A DNA stretch of 64,000 nt from Rhodocollybia butyracea (GCA_015501585.1 JADNRY010000007.1:124001-188000); one strand, 5' to 3'. Shown: positions 1 to 12,374, counted from the first letter of the stretch. Notes: generated from the sequence alone by a model not told the origin. Numbers and translations are program-made.

Positions 1-943
1 ACTGTAGGCGGAGCGTCAGTGCCATATTTTGAGGCGGTCGAGATCAGACTGACTTGCTCTAGTGTTGTTCTCGAAACCAAGACCATCAGTAGCACCTGCC
101 GCAATAGCGTAGACGTTTTTTAGAGCTCCGGACAGTTCGAGCCCAATCGGATCGCTTCCAGTGTAGCTAGCAACGATGTACTGTTGGTCGATGAGCGTAC
201 AAAGGATTAAATGTTGCTTACCATCTAAAGTGAGGTTGATGGAAAATCATTGCAGCACGCTGGGCTACAGAGTCCGTGAACGAGGCCACGGACACGGATG
301 TGGGCTGCCGCTGAACAACTGCAGGGCGAGTCAAAATCACAACGGGCAGCTGGGATATTTGTAACTAACTTTCTTTCGCAAAAGATGGACCAGACTGAGG
401 AGAGGTGAATGGCTGGGCTGTCCACGAAAACTGGACGTACAATGAATGCTGCGGACTTAGCTATCTCAGCTCCACAAGTGTCTGCGATAATCTCCAACGT
501 AAGAGCATGTGTTCCGATCTCGATACCCTTGTTCACAAAGATGAGCAAGGGCAGCTTTTTCATAGATTTGAGTCTGAGCTTTGCTAGGTTTTCTCTGATG
601 CCTCATGGATATGGACATAGTAGTAGTTTACTAAACGCACTCACCTCACAAACTGAGTGGGAATGGCAAATAACACTACATCCATCTGCTCAATGAGCTC
701 CAGCCCAGGTAGCTCCGGTCCTACAGCTATAATTTTCTCGGAAAAGAGATGATCCTTGAGATACGCCGGGTTTCGATGGGTTTCGTTCATAGATTTTACA
801 ACATCTGCATCTCGCGACCACAAGTACACATTATGTTCTGAATCTCCCAAATGATCAGCCAGACAACTACCAAAGTTTCCAGCGCCTAAAACCAAGACTT
901 TGGAAGGATCCGGGAAAGAACGAGTGGGCGAAATTGAAGGCAT
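1..943 (-). CDS. GPD1: NAD-dependent glycerol-3-phosphate dehydrogenase (3' part off the window)
   Basis: Interconverts dihydroxyacetone phosphate and glycerol-3-phosphate, feeding glycerol and phospholipid synthesis. The N-terminus has the NAD-binding Rossmann loop [15 protein letters not shown]. Further on are [24 protein letters not shown], and [20 protein letters not shown] followed by [10 protein letters not shown], all hallmarks of the family. Exons read by eye: 943-645, 594-441, 394-370, 318-222 and 166-54, with the next exon starting at about base 1. Exon phases are consistent; exon 394-370 is only 25 nt. The ATG at 943 ([10 protein letters not shown]) was chosen because it immediately precedes the Rossmann fold. 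An upstream exon cannot be excluded: the frame extends to 1102 and there is a possible acceptor near 960, which might add a mitochondrial-type leader. The C-terminal substrate-binding half is outside the window. Confidence 0.9.
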
Positions 944-1184
944 GAAGGAACGACGTGGTGTGCTGCAAGAAAAAAAAGCTGAAGAAAACAAGCAGCGTGT
1001 TACAAAAAAATTTGTAGTACGAAATGGACGTATGAACATGAACGCGGCGGAGTCGTGACGCGCTGGCCACGTGGATCCTGGTGGATCGTCTTGTTCTGTC
1101 ACTGTACCTTTTTTTACTTACTTTCATTATACTTAGCTTTCTATTTTTTCCGCTTCCAAGAGGCTGTCTTTCTTTTACAACAAT
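944..1184. promoter_or_regulatory. shared divergent promoter region of GPD1 and SED5
   Basis: 241 bp separate the two head-to-head start codons, so both promoters must lie here or overlap neighbouring transcripts. There is a pyrimidine-rich stretch just upstream of the SED5 ATG. No clear TATA box is seen. The division of regulatory elements between the two genes is inferred from position only. Confidence 0.5.
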
Positions 1185-2480
1185 ATGCCGGTACAGGATC
1201 GCACTAATGAATTCTTGACCTGTGTGGATTCGATAATCAGCAGGTCCTCGGTGCCATCTCGCCGGGACGCAAAGCAAAGGCTACTGCAGAACGGGAAATC
1301 TGCGACAAAGTCCGAGTTTTCACGTATGGCATCGGGAATAGGGAAGGAAATAAGCAGTACAAATCTAAAGCTAGGGAAATTATCACAGTGTATGTATTTT
1401 CCTTTACATTTCTGTTCGATGCTTATTCTATAATATATAGTGGCCAAGAGGAAGACATTATTTGATGACAGACCTGTGGAAATTAGCGTGTGCTTATTTC
1501 TTTGTGTCCTGGGTCCAGCGTTTTGACTCGTTGCAGGAACTTACTTTCATAATCAAACAAGACCTTGCTGGCCTCAACAAGCAGATAGCAACTCTTCAGG
1601 CGTATGTCAAGCAGAAGAAAGCTCAGGGAGCGAAAACAGATGATGCTAAACAGATCGACGAGCACAATAAGAATGTTGTTACGCTTCTGCAGAGTAAATT
1701 GGCGGATACTAGTGTGGCATTCCAGGAGGTGCTAGAGGTTCGAACTCAAGTACGTGGTCGGTTACTCCTGCATTTAGCAAGAGCCTTATCATCGTTTCAC
1801 AGAACATGAAAGAATCTAAAGACCGCACAGAACAATTCATGTATACCGCATCATCTGCCGCTCAACAGGCTCCGTCCAGTAAGGCCTTGCAGTTTGTTAT
1901 GTTATCAGCTCTGGTCTAAAAATACTGCTAGACTCGGTCCTTTTCAATCCTCGAGGCGACCCCATGGGTGACGGTAGTCCCAGTCGCTTCGATTCTAAAC
2001 GTCCTCAAAATGGAGATATGCTCGCTCTCAATCTGGAAGCAGCAGAGGAAGGCGCTGGTTCGCAAAACGGAGGAGCTTTCATGCAGATGCAGATGGTTGA
2101 GCAGCAGGTATGGATGTACCTGTTTTCTCACTCATGGTTCTTACCTCTAAGCTAGGACTCTTATATTCAATCACGGTCGACCGCCATAGAATCTATCGAG
2201 TCTACCATCGCAGAACTTGGACAAATATTTATGCAGCTAGCGAACATGGTCGCTGAACAGGGGGAAACAGTACAGCGTATAGATGCTGATTCGCACGACA
2301 TTGCTGCCAATGTTAGCGGGGCACAACGAGAACTCTTGAAATACTATGCGAGCATTTCGAGTAACAGGTGGCTTATGCTCAAGATATTTGGAGTACTGAT
2401 TGTTTGCGTGAGTAGCTACCTTCACTGTGGTTGCATCTGCTGATTGCTCGTAGTTTCTCGTATTTATTCTTGTTTCATGA
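1185..2480 (+). CDS. SED5: Sed5/syntaxin-5 type Qa-SNARE
   Basis: Golgi t-SNARE acting in ER-to-Golgi and intra-Golgi vesicle fusion. Seven exons splice in frame: 1185-1389, 1441-1487, 1537-1749, 1803-1878, 1932-2107, 2156-2407 and 2454-2480, giving 332 codons including the stop. The N-terminus MPVQDRTNEF is the Sed5 N-peptide that binds the Sly1 SM protein. The motif KLSQLAKRKTLFDDRPVE (spliced across introns 1 and 2) is typical of syntaxin 5. The SNARE helix follows exon 6 (AIESIESTIAELGQIFMQLA), with the zero-layer Gln in FMQLA. The last about 20 residues (WLMLKIFGVLIVC plus FLVFILVS) form the C-terminal membrane anchor. Length and domain order match the family. It is divergent with GPD1 and convergent with the NOP6-like gene 91 bp away. 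Confidence 0.95.
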
Positions 2481-2571
2481 GTGCATCCATCGCTGGGTCG
2501 TCTATTGACTTATTTTACACTTAAACATGGACTAGACATAATATAGGATTTATGGAACACGCTAAATAAGA

Positions 2572-3652
2572 CTACCCGACTGGTATGGCATTCACACCCG
2601 TGCCCCATTCTTTGGATCGTTGGGGACGAGTTTTCTTGGCATGCTTCTTTCCTCCCCGGTGCACCGAGCCATCGTCTGCACCATCAACCGTCCATGTTTG
2701 CTTGGTGTCAGGAGCTGCTCCCACACCTGAAGTCGCAGAATATCGTTGAGGACGACAGCTATTCTCCCCGCTTTTTTCCAGGCGCTCCTTCTGTGAGCTT
2801 TGAATTTAGAATGTCTCCAATAATAGGCATATATATATACGTACCCTCTGATCATGCAGCTTCTTGTTTCGTTCCTTGACCTTTTCTAGTCGAGCACTAC
2901 TTTTTCCGCCACCTCCTGCAGTGAGTTCAACGTTGATGGCACGACCATCCAGTTGTGACTGGTGCAGTTTTAACGCTTGTTGAAGAGCATTGCGATGAGT
3001 GAATTCGAGGAATGCACATCCCTTTGACTTGCTGTTCGTTGGTGTCTTTGGAGTAAGGAGTCGCACAGATGGAGGCGGGTCTTAAGAAACGATTAACGAT
3101 TATCATCGAGTGCTACAAAGGGCGGATACACACCACACGCAGAAAAATGATCCTTTATTGAGTCCAGTGACGTCGAGTACTTGAGATTACCTGAAATCAA
3201 AAGTCAAGAACATCTCGGTAAATAATTGGACTGGACTTGCCGACGAATAGAATAAACCTCTGTTTCTCGTCGTTTCCTTTCTTTTTCTTTTTCGGTGCAT
3301 CCCCTTCTTCCTTCGTACCTCGCTTCACTTTGCCCATGCCCGATTCCGAGTCCCGTTTTCTCTTTTTACTCGTGGAAGCCTGGACGCTCTCTTCCGCTTG
3401 TTCGACGGCCTTGCCCTTCCCCTTGTCCTCCGTAATCGGAGCTGCATTCGTGCCTTTCTTCTCTGGAAGAACATCCCCACTCTCCATTTCAACATCCTCA
3501 GCATCACGGTTTTCCTGGATCTCCAGGACAGGAACTTCGTTATTCTCCATACGGCTCGAATTAGTCCTGATGCCATTTTTTCGAGCTCCCTTCGATTCAC
3601 GGAATGCGATGCCTTTCTTTTGCTTTTTGGTGAGCCTTGGCGTTGAACTCAT
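2572..3652 (-). CDS. NOP6: Nop6-like nucleolar RNA-binding protein (RRM)
   Basis: Probable 90S pre-ribosome/small-subunit biogenesis factor. Four exons splice in frame (3652-3241, 3190-3134, 3080-2845, 2790-2572), giving 308 codons with the stop. Residues 1 to about 130 are a lysine-rich, low-complexity nuclear-type region (KKQKKG, KKRKRD, PKKKKKG). A single RRM follows: RNP2 is RFILFVGNLKYS, spliced across intron 1, and the RNP1 region is KSKGCAFLEF. Between them is DPPPSVRLLTPKT, typical of Nop6. A basic tail carries KKLHDQR, RYSATSG and TWTVDG. Intron 1 (3240-3191) has a GC donor (GCAAGT) and AG acceptor; the GC-AG reading is what restores the RNP2 motif. The assignment rests on the RRM plus C-terminal motifs. 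A generic RRM protein is the alternative. Confidence 0.85.
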
Positions 3653-3822
3653 AGTGGGAATTCTGAGGGGTGCTTCACCAGCGTGAGAATCGGCTCATGC
3701 CAAGCGCGCGCCTGACAAAAGACCAAGTATATTGGTCACAACTTGGGTTATATACATATTATCTACTAGTACTACATACTACTAGCCCATGCAACTATGC
3801 AGCTCAGAAGAGCACGTATATG

Positions 3823-6722
3823 TCAGTATCTCAAGGGCAACTCCTTCGCTCCGATGGCAGCAACCATGTCCAAGATCTTACCAGCTTCTTCATCTATGAC
3901 AGCCATTTCACAGCGCGCGAGAAGCTTCTGTGTACCTTCATACCGTTTGGCGACAGCGTCACGCTCCTGCTCCAACCCCAACGTATTATACACGGTTGCA
4001 AGTAAATATTGAACATCCATCGCAGAGCGACATATTTGGAGTGCCAGGTAATCCTTTTCTGCAATTACTAGCCACCACACCGCCTCCTGCAAGGCAGAGG
4101 CTGTATTCCCAAGCGTTGAGTGAGGAGTAAGATAAGTGGTGAATTTACGCACGAGAAGATGATTCAGCAATGATGCATCGAGCCAGGGTGAACACTGCGA
4201 AAGCACGTTGCTCGATATCATTACCGGTGATAATCTGAAACGTCTAGATGAGGGTTGCATACATGGAAGGTCATCGAAATTTTACTTGAGGCATGATATC
4301 CTCGATCATCTTGCGACTACGTTTGGATAAGCCAAGATCAAGACCAGCATCTGCTAATAAAACTATTGCTGTACGATAGTGGTGCATACGAAAAAGAAAT
4401 TCCGAGTGCCACAGCGACTTGAGTAGATGATCTATAGCAGTTCCAGATGATTCATGGTCCTAGTTTGTGTGAGCAAAATCTAAGAAGATAATGGAACCGC
4501 TGTCCTTACCCGCATTCGCAGAACTTCAGCCAAAGACTCGGAAATTTTTCCGTGAGATATCGGCCCAGACGTATGAACATAGTGTCGAGGATTGCGTTCG
4601 CCCGGGGGTTGCCGTGGAAGCAAGAACTCTCGATATAAACGGTCCTGACCTCTGTAAATCTAGCATTGTCAGTGCGCTGTAGGGTAAGTAGCTTGAGAAA
4701 CGTACCGCCGTGTGAATTTCAACGCAAGGATCTGCCATACTCCTTGGGCCCATATTTTGTAATCAGGAAGAGTAATTCTACCCCAAATCCTCTCATCTAA
4801 GAGCATGGCAACAGCACTGTCGTACTTCCCTTGTCGGGCTTGCTAATGAAAGTCAGATAAGGAGTAATCATCGGTTCAGGTTTACACACGCGATAAGCAT
4901 GATTCAAAAGAACGGTCAAACGACTATTGTCTTCCACATCTGAGGAGGTAAAGATAACAACGATGTCTGTTGCAAGGTCACCTAGATCTTCACAACCTTC
5001 ACATCGCGTTAGTACTTCTCGCGAACAACTATGGTTGGAACACACCGGCTGCATTCCATACATTCGCCTGGACTGCGTATTGAGCCCACTGATCGGATTG
5101 TCTGATCGTACTCAATTTCGTATCGCACCAGTAGTCAAAAACACCGACAGCTTCTGCTATCTTGATGAAAGAGGCACTGATTGGTTGTTCCTGAGTCTTG
5201 GTATCAGTACAGTCGTGTGCTATACAGGTGGACGACCAACATTTGTTTCGTCTATAAGTTTCCTGACGTCGTAAAGGATATCGAGAGGATTGAGATTTGG
5301 CTGTATTTCGTTTAATGGGGGCCTGTGTTCATCATCGACTGGGGGAAAGCGGCGGAGCAAACTGGCACAGGCGTCGAATGGGCCATATTCGAATATAGGA
5401 GACAACCTACCTGATGCACTGCTGTAGCGCAATTTTGTCCCCACTCGTTCGAGATACACTGATTGCTTCAGACAGAAGCTGGAAAGGTTTCAATAACGAG
5501 GCTATGGAGAGATAGTAGACACACCTTTCTTCCAGCGAAGTACTCTCCATGAATATAATGATATCTAACCATGTTGAGTAGGCCCAGTTGACGAACACCT
5601 CTGTTTGAACAATAAGTAAGAGTATATCCCGTTTACACTAATTACCTACGAATCGTTGCCTTCATGAAAACGTTGCTCGAAAAAGGAGCGCAAACTTTCT
5701 TTAGCCAAGGTATCGTCGCCAATCAACCGACCCTGAATCCAGCTGAAATTATAGTACAGTTGAACATTCAGCTAAGATTAGTGGGCATAAAGCATACGAT
5801 TTATATGTGTCCGCTCGAGCCCAGTTTTGACGATCCCCATGAGTTTTAAATATTTGGGAATCGGCTATAAAGAAATGAGCCTGTGTGTAGCGCGAACGGA
5901 GAAGCTCGGAGAAAGCTGACTGTTGTTCAATTCGTCTTTGAAGGATGGTCTATATGCAGCGAGGTTGATAGGTCGGTGGAATAGAGGGTCTTGAAGGGAC
6001 CACTCTTGAAAGTCTTTGTGGAGTTGAATCACGCCAGAAAATGATAATTTCCCAAAGGATACACAGCAACGCCGACAAAAGAATCCAAATATTGACCTTC
6101 GGCCCTACGTAGGAGGTTGAGATTGTGAGGACAGTGAAACGAGAGGATAAGATTACAAATATCGGTTCAGGCTACACGCGACATGTCAACGATACCAAGG
6201 CCGTAGAGCTGAGAAAAACACGCACCGGTTCATCCTTTTCCTGATACAATACCGGAATCCCTAGAGTTATCGTCACAAAAAGTAAAGATGCCATAGGTAC
6301 TGCCACCAACCGGTGAAAAAATTAATCAAGTGGTCGGTGGTTTCCAGTTTCTATCTCCTCAGATGTTCGATATCAGAATAATGGAAATCAAGATGGACCC
6401 ACAAATGCTCTGAAAGCCTGTATCACAGTAAGAGAATTTTCCTCGGTACTTCGGGGCAATCTCGCTAATTTTTCCCAAAGACTCCATGCAAATTCTGGTT
6501 TTGTGACCTATATACATTGAGAAAACGATAGGAAGTGAACAAAACTAAGGTCACCTCCGAAACTTGATCAAGAAGGAAACGTTGCAGACCAAGCAGGAAC
6601 GCCGGATCAAAATTCTTGAGGTGTAGATCTTTGAAAGTGAGAAGAAGAATAGCTAGCAGGGAGATATGGTGAGGTTGAAGAGGGTGATCTGTGGGACGGT
6701 GATCTGTGAGACGTGCGTCCAT
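3823..6722 (-). CDS. APC5: anaphase-promoting complex subunit 5 (TPR protein)
   Basis: Scaffold subunit of the APC/C ubiquitin ligase that drives mitotic exit. The ATG at 6722 starts MDARLTDHRPTDH, followed by QPHHISLLAILLLTFKDL, an Apc5-type N-terminus. Pieces read downstream include KPEFAWSLWEKLARLPRS, TTDHLINFFTGWW, LSFSGVIQLHKDFQEWSL (near 6040), FMESTSLEERCVYYLSIASL, AISVSRTSGDKIALQQC and a C-terminal TPR-like region ending at 3823 (AMDVQYLLATVYNTLGLEQE). The gene is broken into many exons with short introns. Not every junction was resolved, so intactness is unproven. The identity comes from recognising the LSFSGV and DK.ALQQC segments of the Apc5 TPR block. It is divergent with the CoA-ligase gene (142 bp between starts). 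Confidence 0.75.
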
Positions 6723-6816
6723 GGTTCAGTATATGATGTAAGGCAGCAAGATAGGTGGCACGTGCATCGTGTACGCGTTTTGCCTGCCGATAATGTATCT
6801 ATACTTTGTATAACGG

Positions 6817-6824
6817 TATAAAAA
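6817..6824 (+). promoter_or_regulatory. TATA box of the acyl-CoA ligase-like gene
   Basis: TATAAAAA lies 41 bp before the ATG at 6865, within the 142-bp gap shared with APC5. Its position and orientation fit the plus-strand gene. APC5 shows no comparable box on its side. Confidence 0.55.
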
Positions 6825-6864
6825 TGGGAGTTCACATATCACAAATGTTCATTCTAACACTATT

Positions 6865-9627
6865 ATGCCAGAGTTTTCCTCCGCCTACGCAGCCAGTCTT
6901 CCTAACATTCCTGATGCGCTTACCGTTCCACAGTTTTTGCTGGAACCTCACAGGCACCCTCTGAGCCCCACTCGTCCTGATAACGTTCCATGGCTAGTGG
7001 ACGATGAGAGTGGTAAAGGAATCTGCACTGAAGAAGTACGACTCTATCTTTTTTGGCCCGTACCACTCACTTTGCAATCTTAGGTTCGCCAAAGAACATA
7101 CAATCTCGCCAACGCCTTGCACACTGTCTGGAACATTGGCAAGTACATCTCCCTGTCCTCTTGAACTCATTTAATATTTTCAGTGACTAGGGGAGGACGA
7201 CGTTGGTGAGTATGATATTTATTCTTCCCTTCCGCCCCATTGATATTTCTACACAGTCTGTATCTTCAGTCCCAATCATGTCGGTCTGTGTATCTCGGTA
7301 ATTCACCTGCACCGAGCCTGAATGTTATGCACTCTAGATTATCCCATCTCTATATGGGCTGTTCACACATTGGGTGCGATCGTGACGTGAGCCGAAGATG
7401 TGTCCATGCGCCGCAACTAAACATGAATTGCAGGCCCTGCAACCAGAGCTTCAATGTGGAGGAGCTCGTCTATCAGCTTCGAATAAGCCAAACTCGCCTT
7501 ATTATTGCCTACTCCGACTTTCTTCCGATAGCCTTTGCTGCTGCTCAGAAAGCGAGCATCTCATCCAATCGAGTCATCGTGATCCCTAGCACTTGCGGAA
7601 AAGCGATCTTCAACGCCGTCACACTAGACGAGCTAATCGCTAGAGGCGCTACTTCCCCCGATTATTTCCTGAATGCCGTTTGAAGCCTGGAGAGGCCAAG
7701 ACCAAAGTCGCCTTTTTGTCCTTTTCTAGTGGAACAACAGGTGCAGATGATTCACGTATTCTCCGCCTCGTATCACTAATTTTTTCCTTCTGATACATCA
7801 GGTAAACCCAAGGTCCATAAAATATTCTGTTTAACCGGATAATCTCATACCGAACTCCAAATCAGGCTGTTTCGATCCCTCACTATTCGATTGTTTCCAA
7901 TATAGTCCAGATGGCAGTTCATTGGGACGTTATCGGCTCATCGTCTACTCCCTCTGTCATGGCTGTTGGAGATGTATGTCTTGGAGGTGAGCATCTTATT
8001 GTAGCATCTTACTTCCGAAGATACAGGAAACTAAGTCTGTCGCGTTCACAGTTCTTCCCTTTTACCGTTAGTGCTACATCTCATTTCCGATTCTCGTATT
8101 GACATAGCCATAAGACATATATGGTCTGATTGTCACGGTAAGCTCACAGAGTGAAATCTAGTATCTCAACCTCATGAAATTGTCAAGGTTCATTTCATGC
8201 TATTCTGTGGAGTAAGTAAGCCCACCATCCTCACCACTGAATCACACCCCTCAAACTGTTTTCCAGATCACATTAGTCGTCGTACCTAAATTCAGCTTTT
8301 TGAACTACCTAAAAAGTATTATAAGGCATAAAGTTACACATCTCTAGTAAGCTCCCCTTAATCTTGTCGATTTCTATTTTATAGTTCTTTGGTTCAGCAT
8401 CGTACCTCCTCAAGCCGTTCTTCTTTGCAAGGTAAACTATGACGATCATGAGCTAGTTGGTTAATCAGTAAAGCTTTTCTAGCATCCTGCTGTGCAAGAT
8501 TATGCCACAAGCTTGAAACACGTCAAATTTGTTCTTTCAGGCGCTGCCCCTCTTTCTGGAGAGCTAATTCAACGTCTAACGAAAGTGTTTCCTAAAGCTC
8601 ATGTAGGACAAGGGTACGGTATGTCCATGGCGCACGGACTGTTGCCAATCGATGGAAGCCTTACGATGTTTTTCCCAGGATTGACTGAGACTGCAACAAC
8701 GGTAACGATGTTCCTGCCAAGTCAGAAGATTGGTACAATTGGGAGTTCAGGTACTTTGCTGCCGGGGATCGTCGCTCGTGTCAGAAAGTCGGATGGAAGT
8801 CTGGCGAGTCAGGGCGAGTCAGGCGAGCTTATAGTCAAAGGGCCTTCGATGGCTTTGGGCTATCTTAACAATGAGCAAGCGTGAGTCATCGCTGACTGGT
8901 TTTTCATTTCTAATCCATAATTCAATAGAAATAAGGAAACATTCGTCGATGGTTGGGTTCATACTGGAGACGAAGTAATGTTCAAGAATGGAGAGTTGTA
9001 TGTTGTTGATCGTCTCAAGGTAAATCTTATATTCTTTACTATTTCAAAGCACATATTAACGATGGAAAATGCAACAGGAAATAATGAAGGTATGCTTTTT
9101 TGTCCCATCAGGACCGATCGTTGCCCAAATTGTGATTCAAAGGTGAAGGGCTTTCAAGTGGCTCCCGCGGAGCTCGAAGGACATTTGCTGTTACACCCCG
9201 CTGTCGCCGACGTATGTGTAGTTGGAATACCTGACGAATACAGTGGAGAGCTTCCGCTTGCCTATGTCGTTGTCGATTCCAAGCTACAGACAGCGATTAC
9301 AAATGATCCCTCTGCGGCAGTAAAGCTCAAGCGCGAGATAGCCAAGGTGGGACACTCTAATATTATTGGTCAAGCCACTGAATGTCTTGTTAAAAAGCAC
9401 GTCTCGGACGCCAAAGTACAGTACAAGTGGTTAAAGGGTGGTATTGAATTTATCGATGCGATACCCAAGAACCCTTCTGGAAAAATGGTAAGGCATTATA
9501 TTATTATCGCCTGTGCTGAACTAAGATTTCGGCTTACTGTACTTAGCTTCGGCGGGTCCTCAGAGATACAGCGAAAGACTTGAAGAAACTAGACGCTGCC
9601 ACAATGATATTACAAGTTAAACTTTAG
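6865..9627 (+). CDS. 4-coumarate:CoA ligase-like acyl-CoA synthetase (one apparent frameshift)
   Basis: ANL-family enzyme: activates a carboxylic acid with ATP, then forms the CoA thioester. The substrate is unknown. Twenty exons can be placed by eye and total about 582 residues. Motifs in order: FSPNHVDYPISIWAVHTLGA, the P-loop LSFSSGTTGKPKAVS (across a 61-nt intron and an 11-nt exon), LPFYHIYGL, VPPQAVLLCKHPAV, LSGAAPLSGEL, GYGLTETATTVTMF, GSSGTLLPG, DGWVHTGDE, VVDRLKEIMKVKGFQVAP, and C-terminal PKNPSGKM with its catalytic Lys. Very short exons: 7191-7205, 7257-7283, 7802-7812, 8052-8066 and 9078-9089. Intron 7139-7190 uses a GC donor. Near 7677 the frame must move by one base: the preceding frame hits TGA at 7681, while the family sequence LKPGEAKTK follows in another frame with no splice signals. 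It is either a recent pseudogene or a sequence error; everything else looks functional. Confidence 0.85.
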
Positions 9628-10515
9628 TCGAGCTACGGTAATTTATACACTGTATTTATGACTATCTATCCTGAAAGACCATGCGAACTTCCGAACCAGA
9701 GGCTATATCTTGTAATGCCAATAGGCTACTTACGTTGGCGCTGCAGTAGAATAGACAAACAACTTCAATATTTGGAAAACACTTGCTTAATGACTATACG
9801 ACTACACTACTAACTGCAACTGTACTTGCACTACACGAAAGAATTGGGCATAACATACACCATACATGCAAGAACCATGACTTATATGTAATTGCTGAAC
9901 CTTTAGGTTTTACGAGTCCTGAATGTAATGAAGGCTCGTCCTTATGGCGGGTTTCGCGTGGGAATCTGTCCAAATTAGGCTTCCTTTTGTCTAAATCGGG
10001 TTAACCCAATAAGGAGATTAGTTTCGATATATTTGGAAAGTCAAAGCATTTGCCATGTGACCCTGGGTTTGCTCATCTCCGCGCTCAATTCTTAGTATCT
10101 TTAACTTATGTGACCTCGGACTTGCTCATCTACTCCACATTCTCTTCTTATCGGCATTCTATTAATTCAACTCTGTTTCTTGTTGTCTTGTTTCACCTTC
10201 TCTGTGCTGCTGGACCCTGGAAGTGCGCCTTTGTATCCATGCGGATGTGGTTCTGGAATTTGATATGTATGTGATTTGTGGTTTATTTCTTCTTTCACAC
10301 TGTAATATCTGTGAGTTGATATTTTTGTGTTCTACTTTGCACACTGCTGCTTTTGCAACTCCACTCTCTAGCCCCTCAGTTTTTCTTCTTCTATCGGCAG
10401 TGGTTGCAATGTGATCTTCCATGTGCGCTCTGCTTCCTCCAGTGTATTTATTGCACTTATTGGCAACTTCATTGCCCAGCTTGTTTTTGGTTCCATACCT
10501 CGACCTCCATGCAGT
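9628..10515. other. gene-free spacer
   Basis: No coding exon with recognisable similarity, repeat or structured RNA was seen. This stretch marks the end of the conserved gene block and the start of the repeat-rich region. Confidence 0.5.
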
Positions 10516-10997
10516 ATGCTGTCTATTCATTCATGTAAGTGTTATTCAAGGCTCTTTTTGATTCCTCCTACTGATAATTTTCTTTTGTAGTGCCTACTGA
10601 GATCACTGCAAAAATCTTGCAAATTTATGTCTCTGGCTATCTTGTTCCCTTGTTCAATATCACTCGTGTCCCTGAAAATGACAGTTCTGTGCTTGAATTC
10701 CACCGCCTTACTGAATGTGCAGAGCTGCTTATGATGCTCAGTGTTTGCAAGTTGTTTGCTGCAGTGCTGCCCGAGATGATATTTAAGCGTGTTAATATCT
10801 TTTCTGTCAACACAGTTCACAAGTTCCGCGATGCTGTTTGCTCGCCCTCACTTGTCACGGGTCACTTTGCAGGCGCTTTGACTTATGTTGAATTTTCTTT
10901 CTCGTTTGGCTCAGATATCACATTTGGTCCGCTTAGTACTGCACCTTGCATTGCCAAGACTTGGCCCAGCACCATCTCCCCTCCCATGTTTCAGTGA
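10516..10997 (+). CDS. short F-box-like protein, probably a truncated family member
   Basis: Exon 10516-10534 joins exon 10591-10997 through a 56-nt GT-AG intron, giving an uninterrupted frame of about 141 residues. The spliced start MLSIHSLPTEITAKILQIYV has the LP.EI...IL..Y pattern that opens F-box domains in the expanded agaric families. F-box proteins recruit substrates to SCF ubiquitin ligases. The frame stops at PPMFQ, well short of the 400-600 residues usual for this family. Plausible continuation (SIPHVTDVTVITMQYIVW, then ANASSAFQCLHLHFSHHAL) lies in other frames up to about 11320. The full gene is therefore likely decayed. Function is inferred only from the N-terminal motif. Confidence 0.45.
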
Positions 10998-11689
10998 TTA
11001 TCATGTGCATGGAAACCACCAATCTTTCACTCTCGCCTTCTCAGCATCTATTTGATCAAACTATCTGGAACAATCGCGCTTGGCCTGCTTTTTTTGCCTC
11101 TATCCCTCATGTAACTGATGTTACTGTAATCACAATGCAGTACATTGTGTGGCCACCTTTTCCACTTGTTGAATCTGTGATTCTGCAATGAAAAGTGAAA
11201 AGTGCTTGGCTTGCAAATGCGAGTTCTGCTTTTCAGTGCTTACATCTCCACTTCAGCCATCATGCTCTCTGACACATTGCCCTCGCCAACTACATCACGC
11301 CAGTTCAGACAGGTCTTGTGGGTTGTCCTGATTTACTCGCCAATATCTGTTGTGGGTTTACTTGTTTGGAGTGGAATACATACCAGCCTTCTGCTGCTGT
11401 GTACTGCAAAATATAGTCTCTATTTAATAATTAGCATGTTACAGGACTTGTACCTGCCACGCGCTCTGCGCGATGGCCCACACTCGCAAGTGGCTCCTTA
11501 CGAGAGAGTGCAAGGTATTTCCAAACTATTCCCACAAACCATATTGGGACAAGCTATTTCCTTATTTGGGCATGATTTATTTCCTTATTTGTGCATGATC
11601 ATGTGAGCTATGCATCATGCTAAAGGAAGGATGCATCAGCACCAGCATCATGCACCTTTGTTTTCTCATTCACCTCTCCAGCTGAACTA

Positions 11690-12374
11690 CTTGCTACATC
11701 ACGGAACTGAATATCCTACCTCTCCATACCCGCCGACTGGAACTTAACCTCAAGTTCCTCTCCTATGTTGTCACTTTACCTCCCACAGACCTGGTCAGCC
11801 TTGCCTTACAGGCCAGTAGCAATTTATGCATGAGGGCTATGCTGTTCTGGCTCATGGATGTCAACTGGGCAATCAGAAATCTACCTGGGTCTCACGAGCA
11901 TCTTCCTGCTCTTCAGCTCATTGACCCAGCCTCCATTAAGCATATCATTCACAGTATCCGCATGGCAATGTTACATCATTTGGATCACAATATTGACACT
12001 ATGCATAAACTGCACCTCCTGCGGGGACACTTGGAACCTTCCGATGATGGCTCATCCACCCCTCATACTATCTTCCTTCAGCATTACTTGGTCTTGCTGA
12101 AAAAACCATCATCACTGTCACTTGCTCACCTGTTTATTGTGTGGTTCTCTGATGCCTTCCATTTTTCATGCATCACCAGGGAAATGCATTCTTGCAGATG
12201 GTCAGTTACCAGCAACTTACACCTGCCGCCAGTGCAATGCCCCATTTGAGACACTGGAGCATGTTTTGATGCAATGTACAGCTATCCCAGCTTTAACAAC
12301 TCTATGCAATGATTTTTGCACAGAGTGTCCTACCTGTAATCTGCAGCCACACCCAAACCATCATCTCAGTGACG
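11690..12374 (+). pseudogene. relic with reverse-transcriptase-type zinc finger (left part)
   Basis: A frame at 12122-12374 contains CRQCNAPFETLEHVLMQC, a C-x2-C...H-x4-C pattern like the zf-RVT domain found after RNase H in non-LTR retroelements and related agaric genes. Upstream similarity is spread over several frames with stops, so it is a relic. It is cut at 12374 by Gypsy-1. The other half of the same frame resumes at 26385, and the 4-bp duplication ACGC lies on both sides. The RT identity is inferred from one zinc finger. Confidence 0.55.
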
